This document shows, piece by piece, positions 46,222-54,264 of a stretch of DNA of 55,220 nucleotides. The stretch is from Eubacterium sp. (GTDB lineage: Bacteria; Bacillota; Clostridia; Oscillospirales; Acutalibacteraceae). The translations under genes were made by a program, and so were the position numbers. The notes beneath the pieces are model-generated. The model saw only the letters and a program-made list of their open reading frames with translations, made no database searches and was not told where the DNA came from. Every line of letters starts with the position of its first letter. The stretch's first letter is position 1. The DNA is taken from assembly GCA_017445905.1 (NCBI GenBank), contig JAFSRX010000013.1:79815-135034 (forward strand), read 5' to 3'.

Positions 46222-49002
46222 ATGAAGAAAATTATATCCATATTTCTTTCAATATGTATCATTTTAGTTATAATACCTTTTTCGGATTATGCATTAAGTA
46301 AAACTCCCAATATTGCGCTTGATGAATTTACAGAAGAGCTCAGTGAAATGCAGGAAAAATATGAAGATGAGCCTGTTATAAACAGGCTCATCGTAAAATC
46401 AAAATATAAAATCAATGAACTTGATAGCGTTGATGTTGTTGAGGGTTACAATGATTTGCATATTGTTCAGTTTGATGATTCAGATAGTGCATCAGAAGCA
46501 CTTGAATACTACGAAAACAATCGGCTTATTGAATATGCAGAGGAAGATGCACTTGTAACAATCTTAGATGAACCGGCTGTTTTAGATAATCAGTTGTTTG
46601 GTTATGGAAATCATTTGTCATGGGGCAGCGATTTTATAGGAACAGATGATTACATTGATTGTTTAGAATCGGATTCAGAACTGCCTGAAATAATTGTTGG
46701 AATAATTGATACAGGAATTGATCTTAATCATGAATTTATAAAAGACAGAATAATTAAAACCAACTTTAATATGAGTGACACAGGAATTGAAAACAGCGAG
46801 AATGACGATAAAGGTCACAGTACACATGTTGCAGGAATTATTGTTGATAACACTACCGATAATGTTAAAATAGAGGGATATAAAGTTTTGAACAGCAAAG
46901 GCGCGGGCACTGTGTCTACAGTATCAGTAGCAGTTGAAACGGCGGTTGCAAATGGTGTTGATGTTATTAATATGAGCCTTGGTGCTAAAGGTCAAAGCCA
47001 AATGCTTGAAGAATCAGTAAACGCTGCGGTTGAAAGTGGGGTAACTGTTTGTGTTGCGGCTGGAAATAGCGGAGTCGATTGTTCAAAACATACACCAGCA
47101 AATATTGAAAGCTGTATTACGGTTGCAGCAACAGGACAGGATTATTCGATTCCCGTATGGTCAAACTGGGGAGAAGGAATAGATGTTATTGCACCCGGAG
47201 TTTTAATTTACAGTTCTTATTTGGATAACTCTTACAAAAACTCAAGCGGGACTTCTATGGCTAGCCCATTTGTCGCAGCAAGTGCTGCGCTTCTACTTAG
47301 TGCGGATTCAACATTAACAAGCGAAGCAATAATCAGCTGTTTTGAGGAGTACGGTTACTATCCTGAAATAAATACTCATTATAATAATCCATATGATACA
47401 TATTTCCACCGAAGACCTTATCTATATATTGGAACGGTTCATCACCTTGAAAAAGAAAGAACTAAAAAACCTGTAATAAGTGTAGAAAGCGGCTATTATT
47501 CAGACGAAATAACAGTAGAAATAACATGCGAAGAGGAAGCAGATATTTATTATACGCTTGATGGTTCACGCTGTACTGAGGAAAATGGTTTTCTCTATAC
47601 AGAACCTATTTTAATTCATTCCGCAACACATTTACGAGTGATAGCCATTGCTCAAAATAAAGTGAAAAGTTTACAGGCAACTGCTGATTATTATATGACA
47701 AGTACCGACCCTGAATCTAATTTTACAATAGATGAAAATGGAATTATAACCGAGTATAAGGGCAATAATGATTATTTAAACATACCTGATTCAATTAATG
47801 GAATAACGGTTAGGGGCATTGGCGATAATGTTTTCAGAGGTTCTTCTATTGTCATGATTAAACTTCCTGACACTTTAAATACTGTAGGCTACAGGGCATT
47901 TCGAAACTGTACTGATTTATATAGTTTTGAGTGTGAGAATTTGAAAAAAGTAGGGAAAGAAGGTTTCTATTTCTGTAAAGCACTTGCAAAAATTGATTTA
48001 TCAAATCTTGAAGAAGTTGGGGATTACGGCTTCTTGGATTGTAGCAGTATTAATGAATTGAATAATGACAAATTAACAGTAATTAATAAATACGCTTTTT
48101 CACGTTTAACTGATGCAGTAAGCATTAATCTTCCAAATGTTAAAAGAATTGAAATGAACGGTCTTGACCAAAACTTAATGGCAAACTCATTAATTATTCC
48201 AAGTGTTGAATTTTTGGGAAGAAGTGCAATACGAGGACTGTATCTTGTTCAAGAGCTTGAAGTGCCAAATTTAAAAGAGATGAGTGATTTAGGATACCAG
48301 TTCTGGAGTATGAGTTCTTTAACAGAAGTTGCTTTGCCTGCCTTTGAAGGAATAATACCAAAGGAAGCTTTCGCATATTGCACTTCGCTCAGCAGTGTTA
48401 ATATCTCAAAAGCAACAGAAATAAAAGAAAGTGCTTTTATAGGTTGCAATAGTTTGAAAAGTATTGATTTAGACAATAGTCTTTCCAGTGTTGGCGTAAA
48501 TGCGTTTAAAAGTTGTTTAAGTTTAACAGACGTATTTTATGACGGTATTGAAAACGAATGGAATAGTATTCAAATTGAAAAAGGAAACGATTATCTGAAA
48601 TCTGCAACAATTTATTATTCTCTGGACAACACAGTTTTACTTGCAGCGATTGCACAAGCAAAAGCCTGCTCAAACGCTGAGTACACAAAAGAATCTCTTG
48701 AAGCTTTATATGCTTTTGCAGATAGTTTTATTTCATTAGCAAACAGCCACGCTGAGCAAAGCGAATATGATGCAACTGTTGCGCAGATACTTGATGCTAT
48801 TGGGCGTTTAGATTCGCTTTCAAATTATGAAATAACTTCTTTTGACGGCACAGTTATAACCTTAACAAATAAATATGAAAAGACAACTGCATTAACATTT
48901 TCGGATTTTGTGAATAAAAATTGTAAATCACTTGATGTTGTTTCCGATGGAGTTGTTAACGCAAAGGACTATGCATATCTTATCAAGAATTATTCTGAAT
49001 AA
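46222..49002 (+). CDS. Secreted subtilisin-family (S8) protease with BspA-like repeats and half-dockerin tail
   Basis: 926 aa. Signal peptide at 1-26 and an inhibitor-I9-like propeptide at about 30-115. The S8 domain has Asp163 (IIDTG), His199 (GHSTHVAG), Asn282 (AAGNSG) and Ser345 (SSGTSMASP). Residues about 415-495 look like a chitobiase C-terminal/CHB_HEX domain (GYYSDEITVEI, YYTLDGSRCTE). About 510-790 are BspA/LRR_5 repeats (IGDNVFRGSS, YRAFRNCTDL, GVNAFKSCLSL). A FIVAR-like helical part follows, then a single EF-hand-like dockerin loop (DVVSDGVVNAKDYAYLIKNY). It acts outside the cell. GAGGGAGTG precedes ATG. Confidence 0.87.
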   Translation: MKKIISIFLSICIILVIIPFSDYALSKTPNIALDEFTEELSEMQEKYEDEPVINRLIVKSKYKINELDSVDVVEGYNDLHIVQFDDSDSASEALEYYENNRLIEYAEEDALVTILDEPAVLDNQLFGYGNHLSWGSDFIGTDDYIDCLESDSELPEIIVGIIDTGIDLNHEFIKDRIIKTNFNMSDTGIENSENDDKGHSTHVAGIIVDNTTDNVKIEGYKVLNSKGAGTVSTVSVAVETAVANGVDVINMSLGAKGQSQMLEESVNAAVESGVTVCVAAGNSGVDCSKHTPANIESCITVAATGQDYSIPVWSNWGEGIDVIAPGVLIYSSYLDNSYKNSSGTSMASPFVAASAALLLSADSTLTSEAIISCFEEYGYYPEINTHYNNPYDTYFHRRPYLYIGTVHHLEKERTKKPVISVESGYYSDEITVEITCEEEADIYYTLDGSRCTEENGFLYTEPILIHSATHLRVIAIAQNKVKSLQATADYYMTSTDPESNFTIDENGIITEYKGNNDYLNIPDSINGITVRGIGDNVFRGSSIVMIKLPDTLNTVGYRAFRNCTDLYSFECENLKKVGKEGFYFCKALAKIDLSNLEEVGDYGFLDCSSINELNNDKLTVINKYAFSRLTDAVSINLPNVKRIEMNGLDQNLMANSLIIPSVEFLGRSAIRGLYLVQELEVPNLKEMSDLGYQFWSMSSLTEVALPAFEGIIPKEAFAYCTSLSSVNISKATEIKESAFIGCNSLKSIDLDNSLSSVGVNAFKSCLSLTDVFYDGIENEWNSIQIEKGNDYLKSATIYYSLDNTVLLAAIAQAKACSNAEYTKESLEALYAFADSFISLANSHAEQSEYDATVAQILDAIGRLDSLSNYEITSFDGTVITLTNKYEKTTALTFSDFVNKNCKSLDVVSDGVVNAKDYAYLIKNYSE

Positions 49003-49024
49003 ATATTTATGGAGAATAACAATT

Positions 49025-49222
49025 ATGTTTCAATTTAAACCTGAAATAATAAAAATAATTATTGTGATATCAATGGCTTTTGTTGTTTTATTCGGTATTG
49101 TTTTTTTGCTGAAACGAATAAGACTCAAGAATAATATTAGTACAAATAAAAATGAAAAAGTGTTTAACAATACTGAAGAAAGCGAAATCATTGTAGTATT
49201 TCCAAATGACAATCAAAGATAA
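49025..49222 (+). CDS. Small single-pass membrane protein, 65 aa
   Basis: ATG 49025 follows GGAGAATAAC and lies 22 bases after the protease stop. One strong membrane helix (IIIVISMAFVVLFGIVFLL), then a basic patch (KRIRLKNNIS) and an acidic C-terminus (NNTEESEIIVVFPN). No family was recognised. It is probably cotranscribed with the subtilase and might anchor or assist it; this is inference. Confidence 0.6.
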   Translation: MFQFKPEIIKIIIVISMAFVVLFGIVFLLKRIRLKNNISTNKNEKVFNNTEESEIIVVFPNDNQR

Positions 49223-49266
49223 CTATTTTGAATACTTAAATAGTATTGAAATTTGGTGATTAATAT

Positions 49267-49383
49267 ATGAATAATCCAAAAGAAATCTTTTATAAGATTT
49301 TTGAAGATGATTTTGAAAGTGAAGCTATAGATATATTAAAGCAAGATTTGAAACGAGAACTAAAAAACCACACGATGAAATAA
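49267..49383 (+). CDS. Very small ORF, 38 aa
   Basis: ATG 49267 is preceded by GGTGATT. The product MNNPKEIFYKIFEDDF... is a helical, charged peptide with no signal or membrane helix. It lies between the small membrane protein and a dockerin-like remnant, so it may itself be a remnant. Support is only the start, ribosome-site likeness and position. Confidence 0.35.
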   Translation: MNNPKEIFYKIFEDDFESEAIDILKQDLKRELKNHTMK

Positions 49384-49389
49384 ATTATT

Positions 49390-49476
49390 GTGAATGAAAA
49401 ATGTGAATCGCTTGATGTTGTTGATGACGGAATAGTAAACGCAAAGGATTATGCTTATTTAATCAGAAATTACTAA
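49390..49476 (+). pseudogene. Orphan dockerin-like fragment, remnant of a duplicated protease end
   Basis: Frame 49390-49476 reads ESLDVVDDGIVNAKDYAYLI then RNY-stop, nearly the same as the C-terminus of the protease just upstream (DVVSDGVVNAKDYAYLIKNY). It has only a possible GTG start and no signal peptide. It is best read as the leftover 3' end of a lost neighbour gene or a duplicated module. Confidence 0.65.
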
Positions 49477-49511
49477 CGGTCTTAACAGTTTAACTGATAA
49501 GATATAGGGCA

Positions 49512-49556
49512 GCAAAAACGAAGGAAGTCGCGAAAGCGACTTCCTTCGTTTGTCAT
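49512..49556. terminator. Strong bidirectional terminator
   Basis: A 16-bp perfect stem from AAACGAAGGAAGTCGC (49516-49531) to 49551 with a GAAA tetraloop. It lies between the convergent protease cluster and lipoprotein gene. Confidence 0.8.
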
Positions 49557-49604
49557 AATTGCAGACCGCAGGTCCCGAAATTTTCAATTTTGCATTTTCA
49601 ATTA

Positions 49605-50219
49605 TCAATTATCATCTTCAGCAGGGTAGTGCGCTTCTTCAAACTGCTCACCTGTATCGTTGTCAATAACACTGACGTCAACTGAAAGCTTATCAATCGG
49701 TGTTCCGGTATATGCCTGATACATCTGACCTAATAAGCCAGCCTGAAAAACAGCCATAAGATTGGTAGAATTCTCATAATCTTTTTTAACAACATATAAT
49801 TTTATGTCTGAAAAGTCTTTGTTATATTCAATTTTCTTAACGTAGGAATAATCCTCTTTCATATTGTCAAGAGAGTCAGCAATATCGGTTTGCATCGTCT
49901 TTTTAAGCTCTCTGAATGCCTTTTTGCTCATAGTATAAGTAACTGAGCCGTCTTCGTTGAGCTTTGCTTTTTTAAAGCCCCTTTCTTTCTGATCCTCAGT
50001 GAGCTTATCCGTTGCCGGGTCATCCTCATTAAAGAATGATGCGGGAACTGTGAATTCAACATCAATAAGATTTTCATCAACAATCTGAGTTGTTGTCTGG
50101 GTTGTTACTTGTGTAGTCGCTTTTGTTGTGGTTTTATTATCTGAATCAGCTTTTCTGCTGCAGGCAGCAAATGATAGAATGATGATGCTTGCAAGTAATA
50201 TGGAAACTATTTTTTTCAT
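49605..50219 (-). CDS. Putative lipoprotein
   Basis: 204 aa. Lipoprotein signal MKKIVSILLASIIILSFAA then Cys20, followed by a Thr/Lys/Gln linker (TTTKATTQVTTQTTTQ). The folded region from about 50 contains VEFTVPASFFNEDD, YTMSKKAFRELKKTM and IKLYVVKKDYENST, a pattern seen in Clostridia lipoproteins of unknown role. It starts within the stop of the HAD gene (ATGA), so both are cotranscribed. Confidence 0.75.
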   Translation of the reverse strand: MKKIVSILLASIIILSFAACSRKADSDNKTTTKATTQVTTQTTTQIVDENLIDVEFTVPASFFNEDDPATDKLTEDQKERGFKKAKLNEDGSVTYTMSKKAFRELKKTMQTDIADSLDNMKEDYSYVKKIEYNKDFSDIKLYVVKKDYENSTNLMAVFQAGLLGQMYQAYTGTPIDKLSVDVSVIDNDTGEQFEEAHYPAEDDN

Positions 50220-50911
50220 AGTTCTTCCTCCTTTAATACGCTTTTGATTTCGGTCAATGATTTGATTTCATAATCAATTCTGATATCATCAGGCTTAGTC
50301 TTTTCGTTCGGATTATACCAACAGCATTTGATATTTGCATTATTTCCGCCCCTTATATCGCTTGTTAATGAATCGCCGATAATAAGTATTTCGTCTTTTT
50401 CACAGGGAATTATCTGCTTTAAAACGTAGTCAAAAAACTCTTTGCTCGGTTTTTCATATCCTATTATATCTGAGATAAAAACTCCGTCGAAAAGTTTATC
50501 AAGCCTTGAAATTTTAAGGCGGTCAAGCTGAACGTCCTTTCTTCCGTTTGTAACGCAGTATTGCTTATATTTTCCTCTGAGAGAGGCGACTATATCATAT
50601 GAGTTTTCAATAAATGAAATAGTATCGCAAATTCCTCTTTCATAGTATTCGTTGAGTTCGAGAGGGTCTGCATCCTTACCAATAACCTTTAAAAACTCAA
50701 TAAACCTGAGACGGTAAACATCCTTCTTCTTTATCTCTCCTCTTTCCAGCATTTCCCAATGCTTAACATTGATTGAGGAATATGTTTTAACCATTTCATC
50801 TGTGCACTGCCCAAGGTTTAATGCTTTGAAAGCCGCTTTCAGCGAGTTCTTTTCAGCTAATAGAAAATCGAGAACAGTATTATCAAGATCCCAAAAAATA
50901 ACCTTAATCAT
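50216..50911 (-). CDS. HAD-superfamily hydrolase (YjjG-like)
   Basis: 231 aa. FWDLDNTVLDF (nucleophile Asp and acid Asp), YCVTNGRKDVQLDRL (motif II region), a Lys in GYEKPSKEFF (motif III) and IIGDSLTSDIRGG (motif IV). The closest style is the YjjG/YfnB nucleotidase group, which dephosphorylates small nucleotides. Substrate not certain. It follows the sigG fragment on the same strand with 56 bases between. Confidence 0.88.
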   Translation of the reverse strand: MIKVIFWDLDNTVLDFLLAEKNSLKAAFKALNLGQCTDEMVKTYSSINVKHWEMLERGEIKKKDVYRLRFIEFLKVIGKDADPLELNEYYERGICDTISFIENSYDIVASLRGKYKQYCVTNGRKDVQLDRLKISRLDKLFDGVFISDIIGYEKPSKEFFDYVLKQIIPCEKDEILIIGDSLTSDIRGGNNANIKCCWYNPNEKTKPDDIRIDYEIKSLTEIKSVLKEEEL

Positions 50912-50967
50912 TCTTCACCGCCAGTATAATTACTACAACTATATCTTAGCAGAGAAAAAACAAAAAA

Positions 50968-51513
50968 TCAACTTTGCTTTATCCTGTTCAGCGCATTCTT
51001 TTCAAGACGGCTTACCTGAGCTTGTGAAATGCCGATTTCCTCGGCGGTTTCCATCTGTGTTTTTCCCTGCATAAAGCGCATATAGAGTATTTTGTGTTCG
51101 CGTTCATCAAGTGATTTCAGCTCGTCCTTAATCATTATTTCATCAATCCAGTCAGTGTCGGAGTTGTTGTCGCCAAGCTGATCCATAACATAAATCGTAT
51201 CTCCGCCATCGTTATATACCGGCTCATAAAGGGATACGGGGTCAACAATCGCCTCAAGCGCTATAACAACATCGCTTTTTTTCATATCAAGTTCTTTAGC
51301 AATCTCTTCAACGGTTGGTTCGCTCCCTCTTTCATTGGTCAGCTTTTCTTTAACCTGCATTGCCTTATATGCCGTGTCCCTCATAGACCTGCTGACTCTG
51401 ACAGGGTTGGAGTCCCTTAAAAATCTTCTGACTTCGCCGATGCACATTGGCACAGGGTGTACCTTGGGGAAAAACGTGTTATTTTTATTAACGAAAGCCC
51501 TGAAATCCAGCAT
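50968..51513 (-). CDS. sigG: RNA polymerase sporulation sigma factor SigG, C-terminal part only (interrupted gene)
   Basis: The ORF has 181 codons, of which about the last 160 are SigG. GEVRRFLRDSNPVRVSRSMR (end of region 2.4/3.0), DPVSLYEPVYNDGGDTIYVM and GKTQMETAEEIGISQAQVSR (region 4.2) are diagnostic of SigG rather than SigF. Intact SigG has about 257-260 residues. Regions 1.2-2.3 and part of 2.4 are missing. The first 18 or so codons (MLDFRAFVNKNNTFFPKV) bear no likeness to the expected FDLxxNVKFSTYA and are supplied by foreign DNA. ATG 51513 abuts the recombinase stop (TAAATG) and has no ribosome site of its own. The fragment cannot bind core polymerase or melt a promoter, so SigG should be inactive unless the element is removed. 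Confidence 0.9.
   Translation of the reverse strand: MLDFRAFVNKNNTFFPKVHPVPMCIGEVRRFLRDSNPVRVSRSMRDTAYKAMQVKEKLTNERGSEPTVEEIAKELDMKKSDVVIALEAIVDPVSLYEPVYNDGGDTIYVMDQLGDNNSDTDWIDEIMIKDELKSLDEREHKILYMRFMQGKTQMETAEEIGISQAQVSRLEKNALNRIKQS
51436..51451. other. Candidate recombination core at the sigG junction
   Basis: On the sigG sense strand, GCCAATGTGCATCGGC: arms GCCAATG and CATCGGC are inverted repeats at 6 of 7 positions around a central TG, the layout of serine-recombinase crossover sites. It falls in the VPM-C-IG codons, just where homology to SigG ends going upstream. Exact crossover not proven. Confidence 0.4.
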
Positions 51514-52938
51514 TTAAGCCGCTTTTTCCGATTTGCTTTCGTTTGCGTTTATAAATGTATAGTAAATTTTAACTTCATCTTCTCCGATTACAACCTTTTC
51601 AACACAAGAACGTATCATTGTCTGTCTTTCAAGGTCGTTCATCGTTTCCCAAGTGTCTTTAATGTTGACTACTTCGTTAACAATGAAGTCGATTGTATTG
51701 TTTGTTCTTTGTGTTTCTTCTTCAAATGCATAATCATCTTTAAGCATTGAAAGCTCTTGTTCAAACTCTGCTTTCATATTAATAAAAGTGTTTTCGTCAA
51801 TTATTCCGCTTGTAAAAGCACGAACAAGATTATTAATCTGGTTTTCTTTGAATTTGATTTGCTTTTCTAATTCTTTTAACGGATTAACAATAGTAGGTTC
51901 CTTGTACCCTTTATTTGCGTTTTTAAGATTAACTGAAATGTTGAACAAATCATTGATAACAATGTCTTCTATTTCCGTCGCCCATACAGGACTATTATTG
52001 CAATTATCCGACTTATGCATATATTTCTTGTCTTTATGGCGAGTATAGCAACAAAGCTTATATTTTCCTTTTCCCCAATTCATATATCGCATTCGGGAAC
52101 CGCAACTGCAATATATCAATCCTGATAATAAATGATTCTTTGTTGTTGCTCTCGCGCCCGTTGAGCGTCGCTTCATTTCCTCTTGCACAAGGTCATACAA
52201 TTCCTGTGTGATGAGTGCTTGATGTTTTCCGTTATACACCTCGCCCTTATGCTCTATCAATCCGAGATAGACCTTGTGGGTAAGTATTCCAATTACGAGT
52301 CTATCATATTTCAAATCAAGTATATTAGCAATTCTCTGAGGTGAGTATCCCTCTAAATACATTTTATATATCTTGATTACATTTTCTGCCTTATCGTTTG
52401 GCACCAATATTTTTTGTGACGGATCATAATCATATCCGTAAGGCGTTGTGCCTCCGCCTCTCCAATATCCTTGTTTTATAATCTCGGTTAAACCGATTCT
52501 TGTTCTTAAATAAATGTTTTCTCTTTCTAACTGAGCAAATACAGATAATATACCTATAAATGCTTTTCCCATAGGGGTTGACGTATCTAAATTCTCGTTT
52601 AAGGATGAAAAAGAAACGCCATTTTTCTCAAAAACATCCTCAATCAGATACATAACATCTTTTTGACTTCTTGAAAGTCGGTCAAGCTTAAATACTATGA
52701 CGCGCTTTATTAATCCCGCTTCTACATCTAATATTAACTGCTGAATATTAGGTCGGTTTAACGAGCTACCTGAAAAGCCGCCGTCAACATAATCCTTTAT
52801 GTTATCCCAACCCTTTATTTCGCAGAAAGAGTGAAGCTTTTCTAACTGCGCAGGAATAGAGTGACCTTCTTCCGCTTGAAACTTTGTTGAAACACGCACG
52901 TAAATCGCGGTGATTTCTTTTTCCGTTTTCTTGTTCAT
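51514..52938 (-). CDS. Large serine recombinase (site-specific)
   Basis: 474 aa. Resolvase/invertase catalytic domain at 1-150 with Ser17 in AIYVRVSTKF, DGGFSGSSLNRPNIQQL, FKLDRLSRSQKD and an ERENIYLRTR end. The recombinase DNA-binding domain follows (GYWRGGGTTPYGYDYDPS), then a zinc ribbon (IYCSCGSRMRY, CCYTRHK) and a coiled-coil insert (about 340-400). Such enzymes integrate and excise phages, ICEs and skin elements, and SpoIVCA is the sigK example. Its stop codon directly touches the ATG of the sigG fragment. GGAGG before ATG 52938 overlaps an inverted repeat that may control it. Confidence 0.94.
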   Translation of the reverse strand: MNKKTEKEITAIYVRVSTKFQAEEGHSIPAQLEKLHSFCEIKGWDNIKDYVDGGFSGSSLNRPNIQQLILDVEAGLIKRVIVFKLDRLSRSQKDVMYLIEDVFEKNGVSFSSLNENLDTSTPMGKAFIGILSVFAQLERENIYLRTRIGLTEIIKQGYWRGGGTTPYGYDYDPSQKILVPNDKAENVIKIYKMYLEGYSPQRIANILDLKYDRLVIGILTHKVYLGLIEHKGEVYNGKHQALITQELYDLVQEEMKRRSTGARATTKNHLLSGLIYCSCGSRMRYMNWGKGKYKLCCYTRHKDKKYMHKSDNCNNSPVWATEIEDIVINDLFNISVNLKNANKGYKEPTIVNPLKELEKQIKFKENQINNLVRAFTSGIIDENTFINMKAEFEQELSMLKDDYAFEEETQRTNNTIDFIVNEVVNIKDTWETMNDLERQTMIRSCVEKVVIGEDEVKIYYTFINANESKSEKAA

Positions 52939-52947
52939 TTTCGACCT

Positions 52948-52999
52948 CCGTTATACATTTTATTTGGTAATGCTATACTATCCGAAATATGTATAACGG
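52948..52999. promoter_or_regulatory. Inverted repeat over the recombinase leader and ribosome site
   Basis: CCGTTATACAT (52948-52958) and ATGTATAACGG (52989-52999) are perfect 11-bp inverted repeats. In the minus-strand mRNA the downstream arm ends in the GG that opens the GGAGG ribosome site. Confidence 0.65.
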
Positions 53000-53016
53000 A
53001 CAATGATGCGATTTTT

Positions 53017-53166
53017 TTAATCGCATTCTTGACAATCTTCGTCTTGATTAGTCAGTCTTAATACAATATTATTCATTAGCTGTATCGCAGCCGGATTTTC
53101 AATTTCTATGTTTTGTAAAGCATCATCTTTTATCTCCTCATCATTCACATAACGCACGATTTTCAT
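53017..53166 (-). CDS. Small acidic protein upstream of the recombinase, 49 aa
   Basis: MKIVRYVNDEEIKDDALQNI begins the likely product; GGAAGGA lies about 12 bases before ATG 53166, and ATG 53178 is an alternative start. The C-terminus is acidic with two Cys (QDEDCQECD). No family was recognised. Position next to the recombinase suggests an accessory or directionality role, but this is guesswork. Confidence 0.5.
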   Translation of the reverse strand: MKIVRYVNDEEIKDDALQNIEIENPAAIQLMNNIVLRLTNQDEDCQECD

Positions 53167-53230
53167 TAACAAACACATTCCTTCCAATTTGAGTATTAAC
53201 ACATTGAGAGAAATATAATCATATATTATA

Positions 53231-53500
53231 GAGAGCGCCACATACTGCAGCGCTCTCCATTATTTAGGGAATAAATGTATGTTTGCTATTTGTCCTCTCA
53301 CACCCTATACATACGAATAGGCATATAGTAAAGCAAGGTGGTCAGCCTTGTCCATAGGAGTTTCACCTGCTATCTTTGGCTTGCTTTCGCAAAAGTATCA
53401 TTGTCCCTTACTGCCTGTCGTCGCATACCCATCGTAACCCTTGATGGCTCGTAGCATGGCATATAGCCACTACGGCTGCTTGTTCATTTGAACAACAGAA
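53231..53500. ncRNA. Hairpin-dense non-coding region (candidate structured RNA or transfer origin)
   Basis: Part of a 585-base stretch (53167-53751) without a convincing gene. Hairpins in order: GAGAGCGC/GCGCTCTC (53231-53257), CCTAT/ATAGG (53304-53321), CAAGG/CCTTG (53334-53350), TTGC/GCAA (53381-53392), CCATC/GATGG (53429-53447), CGTAG plus TGGC with GCCA plus CTACG (53450-53474) and TTGTTC/GAACAA (53480-53495). Strand is unknown. Bases 53500-53713 show nothing clear. Confidence 0.45.
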
Positions 53501-53710
53501 GGAAAGTTTTACTATACGGATATTCAGTTATCAAGGTGCATTGTTTCTTTCCGGCGAAAGATAACAACCTTATTAAACACCCTGAAATACACAAAGTAAA
53601 TACAACGGGTGGCAGAATTAAAACCGCGAAAAATTAGGCATATCAGACAAAATGAGCATTAAGCATTTGTATATAATCAATAAAAAAATGAAATTAAATA
53701 TTGATTATCA

Positions 53711-53745
53711 AGAAAAAAGCGGCGTATTAAATACGCCACTTTTCT
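53711..53745 (-). terminator. Terminator of the HTH-like gene
   Basis: GGCGTAT-TAA-ATACGCC (53721-53737), with a T6 run on the minus strand. Confidence 0.75.
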
Positions 53746-53751
53746 TTGTTT

Positions 53752-54174
53752 TTACTGCTTTCCAAGCTGCTTATATCCGTAATGCTTCAAAACTATATTG
53801 CAATCGGGAATATATGTAAAGCCCGTAATCAGCATCTCTGTTAGTAGCTCTCTGTACATATCTTGAGGTGAAACAGGGACTAAACTATATCTGCCTTTTT
53901 GGAGCAAGCAGCTTGCCTCTGCAAAAGATAATTGCAAGCCAAAGCATATTGTATATGCCGTGTTTTCTCTCGGAACATAATTGCGATCAGCTTTGAGCCG
54001 GTTAAATATATCCTTATTCAAAAAGGTACACATAGAGAACACTCGGCTTGTTGTAATGTTCTTACTTTCGCATAATCTTATTGCCATTTCTGCAAAAGTT
54101 TCACTATTGACCAAGCTTGTGTCCTTATACTTTTTATTGCTTATTAAATCTAAAATTCTTTCTTGATTTTTCAT
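53752..54174 (-). CDS. Helix-turn-helix-like protein of the mobile element
   Basis: 140 aa. ATG 54174 was chosen because AAGGAG lies seven bases before it. The middle part has an XRE-like helix pattern (TTSRVFSMCTFLNKDIFNRL, ENTAYTICFGLQLSFAEASC), followed by LLQKGRYSLVP...YRELLTEMLITGFTYIPDCNIVLKHYGYKQLG. That layout is seen in small Firmicutes HTH proteins which end in a 'long-cycle' helical repeat. No enzyme motif. A perfect inverted repeat (54197-54218) just upstream could be its operator. Confidence 0.55.
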   Translation of the reverse strand: MKNQERILDLISNKKYKDTSLVNSETFAEMAIRLCESKNITTSRVFSMCTFLNKDIFNRLKADRNYVPRENTAYTICFGLQLSFAEASCLLQKGRYSLVPVSPQDMYRELLTEMLITGFTYIPDCNIVLKHYGYKQLGKQ

Positions 54175-54196
54175 CTTAAACTCCTTAATTTTGAAA

Positions 54197-54218
54197 TTCT
54201 TGTTTTTCAAAACAAGAA
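54197..54218. promoter_or_regulatory. Perfect inverted repeat before the HTH-like gene
   Basis: TTCTTGTTTT / AAAACAAGAA (10-bp arms, 2-base centre), 22-44 bases before the start codon. It is a candidate autoregulatory operator or leader hairpin. Confidence 0.55.
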
Positions 54219-54264
54219 GTTATGGATATTCTGCTATAAAAGGTTGCCACTCGAATTTCATTTT

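Noticed and set aside
50968-51513. sigG truncated by a simple frameshift or internal start
   Set aside because: No SigG-like residues occur in any frame upstream of the junction; instead an intact recombinase gene begins there.
53281-53500. CRISPR array or tRNA in the hairpin-rich region
   Set aside because: Hairpins differ in sequence, no direct repeat with regular spacers is seen, and no cloverleaf with a CCA-type acceptor could be drawn.
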